Assembly: GCF_002158905.1 (NCBI RefSeq)
Contig: NZ_CP021431.1
Coordinates: 1,364,001-1,428,000 of the forward strand
Reading direction: 5' to 3'
DNA length: 64,000 nucleotides
From: Yoonia vestfoldensis
Lineage (GTDB): Bacteria; Pseudomonadota; Alphaproteobacteria; Rhodobacterales; Rhodobacteraceae
A model generated the notes under the pieces. The model saw only the letters and a program-made list of their open reading frames with translations. It ran no database searches and was not told the DNA's origin. Below are positions 16,923-25,543 of the stretch, piece by piece. Both the position numbers and the translations under genes were made by a program. How positions within the stretch are numbered: position 1 is the first letter of the stretch; every line of letters starts with the position of its first letter.

Positions 16923-18061
16923 GGTTTTGGCGGTCTTTGGGTGATGTCGCGCTTTGCGGTTTCATTCAGCATCTGTTCGGTATCGGGCAGGCCTTCGCGC
17001 GATAGCAGGATCGCGAAAGGGCGCAGATGGGGGACATGGCTGCAGACCACCAGCAACATCACCATGATCGGCACCGACAAGAACATGCCCGGCACGCCCC
17101 AGACCGCCCCCCAAAAGGCCAGCGACAGGATGATCCCGAAAGAGGACAGCCGCAGCGCCCGGCCCATCAGCATCGGGTCGATGACATTGCCGTTCAGAAA
17201 CTGGATACCGGTCGCGATCACGAAAATCGCAAGCGTGGTATTGGGGTCTCCGAATTGCACATGGGCGACCAGCGCGATCAGCCCGGTCGCAATGATCGAG
17301 CCGATATTGGGAATGAAATTCAACACAAAGGCGATCATCCCCAGCGCCGTCGCCAGTTCCAGCTGGAACACCAGCGCCAGCGCATAGACCATCGCCCCGG
17401 TGATGCCGCTGATCACGGTCTTGACCAGCAGGTAATAGTTCACGCGGTGGATGATCGATTGGATGATCTTGCGCACCCGCAGGGCCTGGGCCTTGTCTCC
17501 GATCAGGCTTTCCAGCTTGGTATCAAACCAGATCCGTTCGGCGAATAAAAAGCCCACGAACAAGATCACCAGCACCGTGGCCTGGGTGATGCCGCTGGCC
17601 TGACCCGCCGCGCTGCGCAGATAGCTGGACGCATCGATGGACCGGACCGCGTTGAAAATCGCAGCCTGGCTATCCTCGCCCAGCCAGCCGAACATCGAGG
17701 CAATCGCCGATGGCGCGCGTTCGGTATAGGCCAGGGTAGTGACCAGCACGGTATTGACCTGCGCCAGCAGCACCGAGGTCAGGATCAGCAAGGCCGTGGC
17801 GATCAGCACCATGGCCGCGATGCTGGCAATGGCATTGGGAATGCGCAAAGGCCCGATCCGCTGGCGGGCGATGAAATTGATCACATCGCCGGTCAGGCTG
17901 AACAGGATGATCGCGGTTGCCAGCGAAATCAGGATGAACCGCGCCTGCACCAGCAGGAATAACACCACGGCAAAGGCGATGATGATCAGCGCGCCGGTCT
18001 GTAGCCGGGCCGCATCGACACGCTTTTCCGGATGGCTTGGCTTGGGGGGGTCATGCAGCAT
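16919..18061 (-). CDS. AI-2E/PerM-family membrane transporter
   Basis: A 380-residue inner-membrane protein with about eight hydrophobic helices: an N-terminal pair near 25-75, a long loop, and a C-terminal bundle with FIPNIGSIIAT and the PMLMGRALRLSSF segment that marks the AI-2E family (PF01594). Members export small molecules or ions, and the substrate here cannot be told. The start is the ATG at 18061, and the gene converges with the protease gene with a 4-base overlap. It is upstream of, but divergent from, tRNA-Ser. Confidence 0.88.
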   Translation of the reverse strand: MLHDPPKPSHPEKRVDAARLQTGALIIIAFAVVLFLLVQARFILISLATAIILFSLTGDVINFIARQRIGPLRIPNAIASIAAMVLIATALLILTSVLLAQVNTVLVTTLAYTERAPSAIASMFGWLGEDSQAAIFNAVRSIDASSYLRSAAGQASGITQATVLVILFVGFLFAERIWFDTKLESLIGDKAQALRVRKIIQSIIHRVNYYLLVKTVISGITGAMVYALALVFQLELATALGMIAFVLNFIPNIGSIIATGLIALVAHVQFGDPNTTLAIFVIATGIQFLNGNVIDPMLMGRALRLSSFGIILSLAFWGAVWGVPGMFLSVPIMVMLLVVCSHVPHLRPFAILLSREGLPDTEQMLNETAKRDITQRPPKP

Positions 18062-18187
18062 CAGGTGTCATCGGCTCCGTTTGGATAGGGCCAATATAGC
18101 GAGGCTGCGGGGCCGGGGCAAACAGGCAGAACAATTCGTCTGGAAGGTCTTGCAAAGTCTGCCATGTTGCGGCTAAACCCGCGCTAC

Positions 18188-18277
18188 GGACAGGTGGCCG
18201 AGTGGTCGAAGGCGCACGCCTGGAAAGTGTGTAGGCGGGAGACCGTCTCCAGGGTTCGAATCCCTGTCTGTCCGCCA
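18188..18277 (+). tRNA. tRNA-Ser (anticodon GGA)
   Basis: A 90-base class II tRNA with encoded CCA. The acceptor stem GGACAGG pairs with TCTGTCC (last pair G-U), followed by discriminator G and CCA. The anticodon stem CACGC/GTGTG encloses CTGGAAA, so the anticodon is GGA (reads UCC/UCU). There is a long variable arm and a T arm CAGGG-TTCGAAT-CCCTG. No integrase or att-like duplication is seen next to it. Confidence 0.96.
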
Positions 18278-18387
18278 CTTCCCCTTTGCATGACCGATAT
18301 CGGGCCGTTTTTGAATTTGGTTTCAAAGGGGGCGGGGTCTGCGGATCGCGCTTGGTCCTTTCGACTGGCACAGCACCACACCGCCCC

Positions 18388-18413
18388 CAGGTGCCACCGG
18401 CGGGCGGCACCTG
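18388..18413. repeat. Inverted repeat downstream of the ketopantoate reductase-like gene
   Basis: CAGGTGCC and GGCACCTG form a perfect 8-bp stem around a 10-base loop, flanked by C-runs and G-runs that could extend it. It lies 19 bases past the end of the minus-strand operon. No U-run follows, so a simple Rho-independent terminator is not certain. Confidence 0.4.
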
Positions 18414-18431
18414 AGGGGCCGGGTTTGCGCA

Positions 18432-19412
18432 TCATGCGCCGTAAAGGCCTGCTGATTTTGCGCGCAGGCTGACAAGGGCCAGCACGGTGTCGATGGTCGG
18501 GGTCGGGGTGCCTGTCACCCGTCCCAATTCGCGCACCGATCCGACCAGCGCGTCAATCTCCATCGGGCGCCCGGCATCAAGATCTTGCAGCATCGAGGTC
18601 CGGTGCGCGCCCACGCCCGCACCGCCGTCGATGCGCCGATCCACATCGATGGGGAATTTCACCCCCAGCTTTTCCGCGATCTGCTGGGCTTCCAGCATCA
18701 TGTTGCGCGCCACGGCGCGGGTGCCTGGATCGGTGCATAAAACGTCAAGCGTCGCATCGGTCAGCGCGGAAATCGGGTTAAAGGACAGGTTCCCCCAAAG
18801 CTTTACCCAAATCTCGTCGCGGATCTTGGGGCGCACCGGGGCCTTGAGCCCGGCCTTGCCAAGCGCCTCTGACAGGCGCGTGGCGCGGGCGGATTTGGAC
18901 CCGTCAGCCTCGCCCAGCGAAAAGCGGTTACCCTCGATATGTTTGACGACACCGGGGGCGATGACCTCGGCGGCGGGATAGACCACGCAGCCCAGCACGC
19001 GGTCGGGACCAAAGCCGTTCCATTGCGCATCGCCCGGATCGACCGAGGCCAGACGCGTGCCTTCGAGCGGGCCGCCGATCTTGTGGAAATACCACCACGG
19101 CACCCCGTTCACGCCCGAAACGATGGTGGTGTCCGGCCCGATCAGCGGTTGCATCCGGTCCACCACGGGGGGCACCGAATGCGCCTTGAGCGTGACGATC
19201 ACATAATCCTGATGCCCCAAAGCGGCCGGATCATCCGAGGCATTGACCCGATAGGTTTTGGTTTCCCCTTCCTCGATCAGGGTCAGGCCATTTTCTTGCA
19301 TCGCCGCCAGATGCGGGCCGCGCGCGACAAGGCTGACATCGGCCCCGGCCTCGGCCAGTTTTGCGCCCATATAGCCGCCGATCGCACCGGCCCCAAAAAT
19401 ACAGATTTTCAT
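18432..19412 (-). CDS. 2-dehydropantoate 2-reductase family protein (PanE/ApbA-like)
   Basis: A 326-residue NADPH-dependent reductase. The Rossmann motif is at the very start (KICIFGAGAIGGYMGAKLAEAG); later segments KIRDEIWVKLWGNLSFNPIS and TSMLQDLDAGRPMEIDALVG match the ketopantoate reductase family, including the Asp-rich substrate loop. It is the last gene of the Usp-TctCBA-ligase operon, 5 bases after the ligase. That position suggests reduction of a 2-keto acid tied to the imported carboxylate instead of pantothenate synthesis. That role is inference, and housekeeping PanE cannot be excluded. Confidence 0.85.
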   Translation of the reverse strand: MKICIFGAGAIGGYMGAKLAEAGADVSLVARGPHLAAMQENGLTLIEEGETKTYRVNASDDPAALGHQDYVIVTLKAHSVPPVVDRMQPLIGPDTTIVSGVNGVPWWYFHKIGGPLEGTRLASVDPGDAQWNGFGPDRVLGCVVYPAAEVIAPGVVKHIEGNRFSLGEADGSKSARATRLSEALGKAGLKAPVRPKIRDEIWVKLWGNLSFNPISALTDATLDVLCTDPGTRAVARNMMLEAQQIAEKLGVKFPIDVDRRIDGGAGVGAHRTSMLQDLDAGRPMEIDALVGSVRELGRVTGTPTPTIDTVLALVSLRAKSAGLYGA

Positions 19413-19417
19413 CGTTT

Positions 19418-20929
19418 CTACACCAGCCCCAATTTCTCGGCCAGGCCGATACGTTGCAATTTACCTGTCGCACCTTTTGGGATATCGTTCAGGATCAATA
19501 TCTTGCGCGGCACTTTGAAGGCGACCAGCCTTGTGCTTGCGAAATCGCGGATCTCGCGTTCGGTGGCATCCTGGCCTTCTTTCAGCACGATTGCAGCGCC
19601 GATATCCTCGCCCAGCTTGTCATGCGGGATGGCAAAGGTCACCACCTGCGCCACCGCCGGATGGGCCGAAAGCACGCCATCCACCTCGAGCGGGGATACC
19701 TTTTCGCCGCCACGGTTGATGATCTCTTTCAGCCGGCCGGTCAGGGTCAGATAGCCTTCGGCGTCAAACGCGCCCTGATCACCGGTGCGAAACCAGCGCC
19801 GACCGTCGGTTTCAAAGAAATTCTTTTCATTGGCCTCGGGATTGCCCTCGTATCCGGGGGTAACATTGGGGCCAGAGATCACGATCTCGCCCACGCCATC
19901 GACCAGCCGGTTCTCGATCTCATGGGCGACGCGGACCAATGGCCCGGCCTCGACCCCGACCGATCCGGGTTTTTGTTTGCCCGCGCCCAAGGGGTTAGAG
20001 GCCATCTGATGCGCGGCTTCGGTCATGCCATAGCCTTCGATCACCGGGGCCTTGAAGGTCTCGGCCAGCGCCTCCATCACCGGGCCGGGCAGCGAGGCCG
20101 AAGAGGACCGCAAAAACCGTAGCGGCACATTCGCGATTGTCGCCGCATTGCGACCGGCACGGGCCAGGATCGCCTGGTGCATGGTCGGCACGGCGGTATA
20201 CCACGTCGGGCGCGCCTCTTCCATCCAGCCAAAGAATTTGAGCGCGTCGAAACCCGGCGCGCACCAGACAGACCCGCCTGCGGCAAGGCTGGCGGATACG
20301 GCGGCAATCAGCCCGTGGATATGAAACAGCGGCATCACATTCATGCAGCGGTCCGCAGGGGTCAATGCCAGCGATGCGCCGATATGCACAGCCGATGCCG
20401 CGATATTGGCCTGCAGCAGCGGCACGATCTTGGGGCGCGAGGTGGTCCCCGATGTATGCAGGATCAGCGCCACATCATCCGCCGTGGGGCTGCTGTCCTC
20501 CGCCGTGCCGGTCGCATCGGTAGACAGGGTAAAGGCGCCTGCGGGGTCGGTCGCAGTCAATTCGATCACGCGCAGACCAAACCGCTTGGCCGCCGCGCGG
20601 GCAGGGCCGTCATAGCCTGCCTCGACAATGATCGCGCGGGCCTTGAGGTCGTCTAGGTAGAAGGCGAATTCATCTTCTTTATAGGCCGGGTTCAGCGGGG
20701 CCGTGGTGGCCGATTGCGCCACGGTCACAAAGGCTGCGGCCATTTCCGGCCCATTGGGCAAGACGATGGCGACACGGTCCTGCGCGCCCACACCGGCATT
20801 GCGCAGCGATCTGCGCACCGATTGGGTTAATGTGCCCAGTTGTCCATAGGTCATCCAGTCCCGTCCGGGGGCGCCAATGGCCTTTGCGGTATCAGGGTGC
20901 CGCTGGATCAGCTCTGCAAGTGTCTGCAT
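19418..20929 (-). CDS. Acyl-CoA synthetase, oxalate-CoA ligase (Pcs60/AAE3)-like
   Basis: A 503-residue ATP-dependent acid-CoA ligase of the AMP-forming superfamily. Core motifs are L-H-T-S-G-T-T-S-R-P-K, E-G-Y-G-M-T-E, W-F-R-T-G-D, and the catalytic lysine in G-A-T-G-K-L-Q-R near the C terminus. The segments F-H-I-H-G-L-I, T-W-Y-T-A-V-P-T-M-H-Q and M-T-E-A-A-H-Q-M-A-S-N-P-L-G resemble the oxalyl-CoA synthetases Pcs60/AAE3, so oxalate or another short dicarboxylate is a reasonable guess. The ATG at 20929 follows AGAGAG; the extension to 20962 is less likely. It lies between tctA and the reductase gene. Confidence 0.82.
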   Translation of the reverse strand: MQTLAELIQRHPDTAKAIGAPGRDWMTYGQLGTLTQSVRRSLRNAGVGAQDRVAIVLPNGPEMAAAFVTVAQSATTAPLNPAYKEDEFAFYLDDLKARAIIVEAGYDGPARAAAKRFGLRVIELTATDPAGAFTLSTDATGTAEDSSPTADDVALILHTSGTTSRPKIVPLLQANIAASAVHIGASLALTPADRCMNVMPLFHIHGLIAAVSASLAAGGSVWCAPGFDALKFFGWMEEARPTWYTAVPTMHQAILARAGRNAATIANVPLRFLRSSSASLPGPVMEALAETFKAPVIEGYGMTEAAHQMASNPLGAGKQKPGSVGVEAGPLVRVAHEIENRLVDGVGEIVISGPNVTPGYEGNPEANEKNFFETDGRRWFRTGDQGAFDAEGYLTLTGRLKEIINRGGEKVSPLEVDGVLSAHPAVAQVVTFAIPHDKLGEDIGAAIVLKEGQDATEREIRDFASTRLVAFKVPRKILILNDIPKGATGKLQRIGLAEKLGLV

Positions 20930-20980
20930 CGAATTTCTCTCTTGTTGGTGGTCTGATTTCATCTGGCCTGGGGGCCTGGT

Positions 20981-22492
20981 CTATGTCTTTGCCAGACGCC
21001 GCTTGCGGCGTAACAGCTTGATGGCGGGCAAAAAGATCAAGATGATCGCGATGATCGTGATCGGCCCGGCGATGGGACGGGTGAAAAAGATCATCGGATC
21101 GCCCGAAGACAACAGCAGCGATTGGCGCAGCGTGGGTTCGGCAATCGGGCCCAGCACGATGGCCAGCACGGCAGGGGCCAGCGGATAGTCGAATTTGCGC
21201 AAAAAGAATGCCGCCAGCCCGAAGATCACGATCAGCCAGATATCATGCATGCTGCGCGAGGCCGCAAAACCGCCGATGATCGACAAGACAAAGATCAGCG
21301 GTGCCAGGATCGTAAAAGGCATCCGCAGCATCCAGACAAACAGCGGGATGAAGGCCAGGTTGATTGCAAGGGCCGCGATATTCGAGATATAGAAAGACCC
21401 GATCAGGCCCCAGACGAATTCGGTCTGGTCAAGAAACAGGCGTGGGCCGGGGGTCAGGCCCCAGATCACCATCCCGCCCAGCAAGATGGCCGTTGTCGGT
21501 GACCCGGGAATGCCCAGCGTCAGCATCGGCAACATAGAGCCGGTCGAGGCGGAATTATTCGCCGCTTCGGGCGCGGCCACCCCATCGGGAGAGCCATTGC
21601 CATATTCCTCGGGCGTTTTGGACAGCATCTTGGCCACGCCATAAGACATCAGTGATCCCGGTGTCGCGCCCGCCGCTGGCAGGATGCCCACGAAAAACCC
21701 GATCAGCGACCCGATCCATGTGCCTTTCCATCCGCGCTGCACCGCCTCTTTGGCGTCTGACATCATGCCTTTTGCCGTCATCTTGGGGTTCGTGGTGGTG
21801 ACCTCGCCGCGTGTCTGCTCGATGGTCCAGAGCATTTCCCCGATCCCATAGACCCCGATGGCCAGCACGATAAAGCCGATCCCGCGCATGAAACCGTCAA
21901 TCTCGAACAAGACCATGCGCGGCTCGCCCGAGATCGTATCAAAGCCGACCGCTGCCAGAACAAGCCCCAGACAGATCGAAAAGATGGTCTTGGGGATGTC
22001 GTCGCCGCCCAGCCCGACGAAAGTCGCAAAGGCCAGCAGCATCAGCGCAAAGATTTCCGGCGGCCCAAAGGACAAAGCCGTCGATGCAAGCACAGGCGCG
22101 AAAAGCGTGAAGAGCACCGTGGCGACCGTCCCGCCCACGAATGACGCCAGCGCCGCCGTGACCAAGGCCAGGCTTGCCCGCCCTTTCAGCGCCAATGGTC
22201 GCCCGTCAAAGGTTGTCGCCACTGCCGTTGATGCGCCCGGTATCCCCAGCGTGACCGATGAAATCGCCCCGCCATACATCGCGCCATAATAGATCGCCGC
22301 CAGAAAGATGATCGCCGAATTGGGCGGCACAAGAAAGGTGATCGGCAACAGGATCGCGACACCGTTAACCGACCCCAGCCCCGGCATCGCGCCGATAAAC
22401 AGCCCGATGGTGACACCGGCGATGATCAGGGCCAGATTGATCGGTTCGAGCGCCAGCAAGATACCACCGGCAAGAAAGGAAAGGACGTCCAT
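20981..22492 (-). CDS. tctA: Tripartite tricarboxylate transporter, large permease TctA
   Basis: A 503-residue inner-membrane protein with about 11-12 helices. Conserved TctA signatures include the N-terminal G-A-M-P-G-L-G-S-V-N-G and Y-Y-G-A-M-Y-G-G-A-I-S, and the mid-protein G-I-L-P-A-A-G-A-T-P-G-S and G-I-P-G-S-P-T-T-A-I. With TctB and the periplasmic TctC it forms a secondary transporter for carboxylates such as citrate or other di- and tricarboxylates. The gene order C-B-A on one strand is standard. The substrate is not set by sequence, but the downstream CoA ligase suggests a carboxylate that is activated after uptake. Confidence 0.95.
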   Translation of the reverse strand: MDVLSFLAGGILLALEPINLALIIAGVTIGLFIGAMPGLGSVNGVAILLPITFLVPPNSAIIFLAAIYYGAMYGGAISSVTLGIPGASTAVATTFDGRPLALKGRASLALVTAALASFVGGTVATVLFTLFAPVLASTALSFGPPEIFALMLLAFATFVGLGGDDIPKTIFSICLGLVLAAVGFDTISGEPRMVLFEIDGFMRGIGFIVLAIGVYGIGEMLWTIEQTRGEVTTTNPKMTAKGMMSDAKEAVQRGWKGTWIGSLIGFFVGILPAAGATPGSLMSYGVAKMLSKTPEEYGNGSPDGVAAPEAANNSASTGSMLPMLTLGIPGSPTTAILLGGMVIWGLTPGPRLFLDQTEFVWGLIGSFYISNIAALAINLAFIPLFVWMLRMPFTILAPLIFVLSIIGGFAASRSMHDIWLIVIFGLAAFFLRKFDYPLAPAVLAIVLGPIAEPTLRQSLLLSSGDPMIFFTRPIAGPITIIAIILIFLPAIKLLRRKRRLAKT

Positions 22493-22516
22493 TGAAGACC
22501 TCGGCTCTGGGGGATT

Positions 22517-23020
22517 TCAGTAGATGATGTCGTACATCAGGTCGAAAACAGGCTGGGTAAACGCCATCCCCTGGGGCATGGAAATCAGCATCACGGCCTC
22601 GAAAAAGACGAACAGCCCGATGGGCAGCAAAAGCGAGATCGCCAAAGTCAAAAGCCATGAATGCCGGCCAAGGAAACGCAGGTAATACAAAAGAAACAGC
22701 GCCACCGCGCCATACATCGACACGATTCCGATCAATGCGACAAAACCCACAATGCTGCCCCCGACATAAAGCAGCGTGCGCCAGCCGAATGCATCCATGA
22801 ATGGTTCATCCGACTGCGAGGCAGGCGATTGCGCGCGCCACCATTTCCATGCGCTGGCAAGACAGCTGAGCAGCATTCCCAGCGCCAGCCAGAAAGGCCA
22901 GAACCCGCCACCCGGCCCCTGTCCGCGCAGATAGCCGATAGGCAGTTCGGTGCTCTTCCACATCAGATAGAGCGAAAAGAGGGCAAGCAGCCCAACAAGA
23001 GATATCTCACCTTGGCGCAT
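22517..23020 (-). CDS. tctB: Tripartite tricarboxylate transporter, small permease TctB
   Basis: A 167-residue membrane protein with four hydrophobic segments (about 10-26, 39-58, 83-105 and 115-145), the layout of TctB. Near the start are L-P-I-G-Y-L-R-G-Q-G-P-G-G-G-F-W-P and W-L-A-L-G-M-L-L, typical of the family. It lies between tctC (19 bases) and tctA (24 bases). It is the least conserved subunit, so the call depends partly on context. Confidence 0.9.
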   Translation of the reverse strand: MRQGEISLVGLLALFSLYLMWKSTELPIGYLRGQGPGGGFWPFWLALGMLLSCLASAWKWWRAQSPASQSDEPFMDAFGWRTLLYVGGSIVGFVALIGIVSMYGAVALFLLYYLRFLGRHSWLLTLAISLLLPIGLFVFFEAVMLISMPQGMAFTQPVFDLMYDIIY

Positions 23021-23039
23021 GATTGCCCTCTTTTCTGGC

Positions 23040-24011
23040 TTAATTGTTCATTTCAGACAAAAGCCTGCGATGGTTCTGGACCTGGGTTGTCCAATAGGCG
23101 CGGGTCTCGGCCTCAGTCATGACCAGCGGCGACAGGCTTTCGGAAACCAGATAGCCCTGCCATTTTTCGCTGTCGTAAACCGTGTTGAAAACGCTGCGGT
23201 AATAGGCGGCGGCTTCATCCGACATGCCCGGCGCACCGACGACGGCGCGCTGGTTGAAATAGGAAAAATCATGACCCATTTCCTTGAGCGTCGGGACATC
23301 GGGATAGGCCTCCATCCGGTCATCCGAGAAGGACAGCAGCGGCACGAAATCGCCAGATTCGTAAAAACCCTTGGCCTCGGATGGGTTGTTCACGGTGGCC
23401 ATGATCTGCTGACCTGCCAGATCCTTGGCCACGGCCCCACCGCCATCATAGGGGATATATTTGATCTTGAGATCATAGGCGCTGGCCAGATAGGCGATCA
23501 CGATTGAATCTTCCTGGCCGGTGCCGGTGCCGCCCATGACATATTCGCCGTCCATTTCGCGCACTTTGGCGATGAAATCATCAAAGCTGGTGATGCCCGA
23601 ATCCTTATGAACCCACAGCACGAAAGGATCGACGCCCATCATGACGATGGGGGTAAAGGTCTCGATATCGACGCCAAGGGCTTCTTGACGGATCGGCGTG
23701 GTATAGAATGAATTCAGGGTGACCATCAGCGTGTGATCGGGATCGCGCGCATCCTTGAGATGCAGCAAGGATTCAGCCCCCGAACCGCCGCCCCGGTTGG
23801 TCGGGATCAAGGGCCGGTTGGTCAGGCTGTTTTCCTCGACCACGGATTGAATGAAACGCGCGATCTGATCTGCGCCGCCGCCGGCACCGGCCATGATGGT
23901 GAAATCAATCGGGCGTTTGGGCTGCCAGTCTTCGGCAAAAGCCGCCATCGGCAAGGTGGCGATGGTGGTGCTGGCTGCGAAGGCCAGCAAAAGTCTCTTG
24001 GTGAGTGTCAT
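23040..24011 (-). CDS. tctC: Tripartite tricarboxylate transporter substrate-binding protein TctC (Bug family)
   Basis: A 323-residue periplasmic binding protein with a signal peptide ending near AFA-ED. It begins the mature part with W-x-P-x-R-P-I-D-F-T-I-M-A-G-A-G-G-G-A-D, close to the Bug-family carboxylate-binding start, and has the later G-T-G-T-G-Q-E-D-S and Y-I-P-Y-D-G-G-G-A-V segments. The protein captures the carboxylate and delivers it to TctAB. AGGGAGGAACC before the ATG at 24011 is a strong ribosome binding site. It is the second gene of the operon, 85 bases after the Usp-like gene. Confidence 0.93.
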   Translation of the reverse strand: MTLTKRLLLAFAASTTIATLPMAAFAEDWQPKRPIDFTIMAGAGGGADQIARFIQSVVEENSLTNRPLIPTNRGGGSGAESLLHLKDARDPDHTLMVTLNSFYTTPIRQEALGVDIETFTPIVMMGVDPFVLWVHKDSGITSFDDFIAKVREMDGEYVMGGTGTGQEDSIVIAYLASAYDLKIKYIPYDGGGAVAKDLAGQQIMATVNNPSEAKGFYESGDFVPLLSFSDDRMEAYPDVPTLKEMGHDFSYFNQRAVVGAPGMSDEAAAYYRSVFNTVYDSEKWQGYLVSESLSPLVMTEAETRAYWTTQVQNHRRLLSEMNN

Positions 24012-24096
24012 GGTTGGTTCCTCCCTGAAATATCCGGTTGTCCCGGCTGATCTTTCCGCGGTCTGCGCGGCCGTCCAAATTTCTGTGCAAGGGGCG

Positions 24097-24948
24097 TCAA
24101 TGCGCCATCAGGACCGGCATCTCGGTCATATCCACGATGCGCTGCGTATTGCCGCCGAACAGCATTTCGGTCTCGTGGCTGTGGCTATAGGCCCCCGTCA
24201 CCAACAGGCTGGCCCCGATGCTGTCGCAGGTGGCCAAAAGCGCGGTCGCAGGGTCCTTGCCGTCAAAGGGGACGATCTCGGCGCTGATCCCGCGCAGGGC
24301 ATAATAGATGGCCAATTCCTCGGCCGTGGGGCCATGTGGTTGCAATTTGCCGCCCGTCAGAATGCTGACGCGCTTGGCCGCATGCACGATATCCAAGGAA
24401 GAGGCGACAGCCCGCGCCGCTGGCAGCGATCCGTTCCAGCCCACCGCCACATGCTGGGCAAAGGTCGCATCGGGCTGCAATTGTCCCGGACAGATCAGCA
24501 CCGGACGCCCGGCCCCATAAAGCGCCGATTTAAGCGAGGTTGGCCCGAGATTGTTTTCGCGCTGCGGTTTGGGCAGCACGATCAGATCGGACAGGCGGCC
24601 TGCATGGCGGACCACATCGGCCATGCGCCCGGGTTCTTCGGTAAAGGTGCAGGTGGCCATGCCCGCTGTGTCGCCCGCTTCGCCAAGGCCGAAATCGCGC
24701 GCCAGACGGTGCAGGATGCCGCGCAGATGATCCTCTTGCCGGTTGGCCAGCTCGACCGCCTGTTCCAGCATCACTTTGCGGGCAAAATCGTTCAGCGGCA
24801 CACCTTGCGGCAAAAGATCCTTGGGCTGGACCCGGCAATGCACGACATTGACCTGCGCATCATGCTGCTTGGCCAGCTCGGCCGCATGGGCCAGCACGGT
24901 GGCCACCATGCCATCGCCGCGCACCGGGACCAAAATTGATTTCAACAT
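24097..24948 (-). CDS. Universal stress protein (UspA-type), double-domain length
   Basis: A 283-residue cytoplasmic protein, about twice a single Usp domain. The N-terminal half begins MLKSILVPVRGDG and keeps the Usp strand order. The C-terminal half shows H-V-A-V-G-W-N-G-S-L-P-A and ends with S-L-L-V-T-G-A-Y-S-H-S-H-E-T-E and M-P-V-L-M-A-H, as in UspA proteins. The ATP-binding G-x2-G-x9-G-S/T loop is not classical, so nucleotide binding is doubtful. I start at the ATG at 24948 and not 25023, where the extra residues have no Usp character. It heads the tctCBA-ligase-reductase operon. Confidence 0.85.
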   Translation of the reverse strand: MLKSILVPVRGDGMVATVLAHAAELAKQHDAQVNVVHCRVQPKDLLPQGVPLNDFARKVMLEQAVELANRQEDHLRGILHRLARDFGLGEAGDTAGMATCTFTEEPGRMADVVRHAGRLSDLIVLPKPQRENNLGPTSLKSALYGAGRPVLICPGQLQPDATFAQHVAVGWNGSLPAARAVASSLDIVHAAKRVSILTGGKLQPHGPTAEELAIYYALRGISAEIVPFDGKDPATALLATCDSIGASLLVTGAYSHSHETEMLFGGNTQRIVDMTEMPVLMAH

Positions 24949-25145
24949 CCTGCGATTTCCCTGCTTCGTGGTCCGCTGCGGTTTCGTGACATTTCCTGAC
25001 GAGGACCCTGCCAAAGGGTGCATCGACAGGTGACACGAAAGAAAGTTGTGCGCAGGAATGTTTCGTCAAGTGATAAATTCGCGTAATAATTTTACGTTAA
25101 CGATTTAGTGATATTTATTAAGGCGTTGGAAAATATAAAAATTGT

Positions 25146-25163
25146 GGTATCCGACTGTATACC
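25146..25163. promoter_or_regulatory. Possible operator, GGTAT-N8-ATACC inverted repeat
   Basis: An 18-base imperfect dyad in the AT-rich zone upstream of the Usp-Tct operon. TGGTAT...ATACC half sites resemble GntR-family operators, but no regulator gene is adjacent, so this is only a candidate. Confidence 0.3.
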
Positions 25164-25253
25164 TCGAAATAACGCGCCAATGTGAAGGCGCGGCATCCAG
25201 CGCTGGCAGCTGCCGCAACGTCAATCGGGGGGATTCGCGGGATCTGTCGCCCT

Positions 25254-25301
25254 GACCCAAAGGCTGACCCAAAGGCTGGCCCAAAGGCTGACCCAAAGGC
25301 T
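25254..25301 (+). repeat. Four tandem copies of a 12-base repeat
   Basis: GACCCAAAGGCT is repeated four times without gaps; the third copy has GGCC in place of GACC. The period is a multiple of three, so it reads through as a repeated four-residue unit in every frame, but no frame has coding support. Confidence 0.9.
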
Positions 25302-25351
25302 TGCGGAGGGGCTGGCAATCGGTGGCCTCTCTGGCCTGTGCGCGCTTTGCA

Positions 25352-25376
25352 GGAACTTATCGCCCCACCGCCTGTT
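25352..25376 (+). promoter_or_regulatory. ECF (EcfG-like) promoter of the SDR gene
   Basis: GGAAC at 25352-25356, a 16-base spacer and TGTT at 25373-25376 match the GGAAC-N16/17-CGTT form of general-stress sigma factor promoters with one change at -10. Three neighbouring genes have the same arrangement, which makes chance unlikely. Confidence 0.65.
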
Positions 25377-25543
25377 GGGCCTTGCACAAAGACGGACCAA
25401 AAGATCGCCCATCGCCTTCGCCCGCATCGGCGGGCGCGGGGGCTGGTGGTCTATGACGAAACCCGATGGCCAGCCGGTCGATAGCGCGCGGGTCATATGA
25501 CAGGCCCCCCGTCGTGACCCCGGCCATAGCAGAAAGGGCCAGC

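Larger units (their letters stand above)
24949..25543. other. Long intergenic control region between the Tct operon and the SDR gene
   Basis: About 595 bases without a convincing gene. The part at 25050-25165 is notably AT-rich against its surroundings and holds a GGTAT-N8-ATACC repeat and a CGTTAACG palindrome, likely promoter and operator DNA for the divergent operons. Next comes a tandem 12-base repeat (25254-25301), then an ECF-type promoter (25352-25376) for the SDR gene with a roughly 160-base leader. Open frames crossing the repeat on both strands give low-complexity Pro/Lys/Ala or Gly/Gln/Pro peptides and I do not accept them as genes. Confidence 0.6.

Noticed and set aside
18188..18277. 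tRNA-Ser as integration site of a genomic island
   Set aside because: No integrase next to it, no repeated tRNA 3' end seen downstream, and neighbouring genes are ordinary.
25254..25301. Tandem repeat considered as CRISPR
   Set aside because: Units are 12 bases with no spacers and no cas genes nearby.
25182..25484. 100-codon frame carrying Pro-Lys-Ala-Asp repeats
   Set aside because: Caused by the 12-base tandem repeat, overlaps the ECF promoter and has no ribosome binding site or conserved motif.
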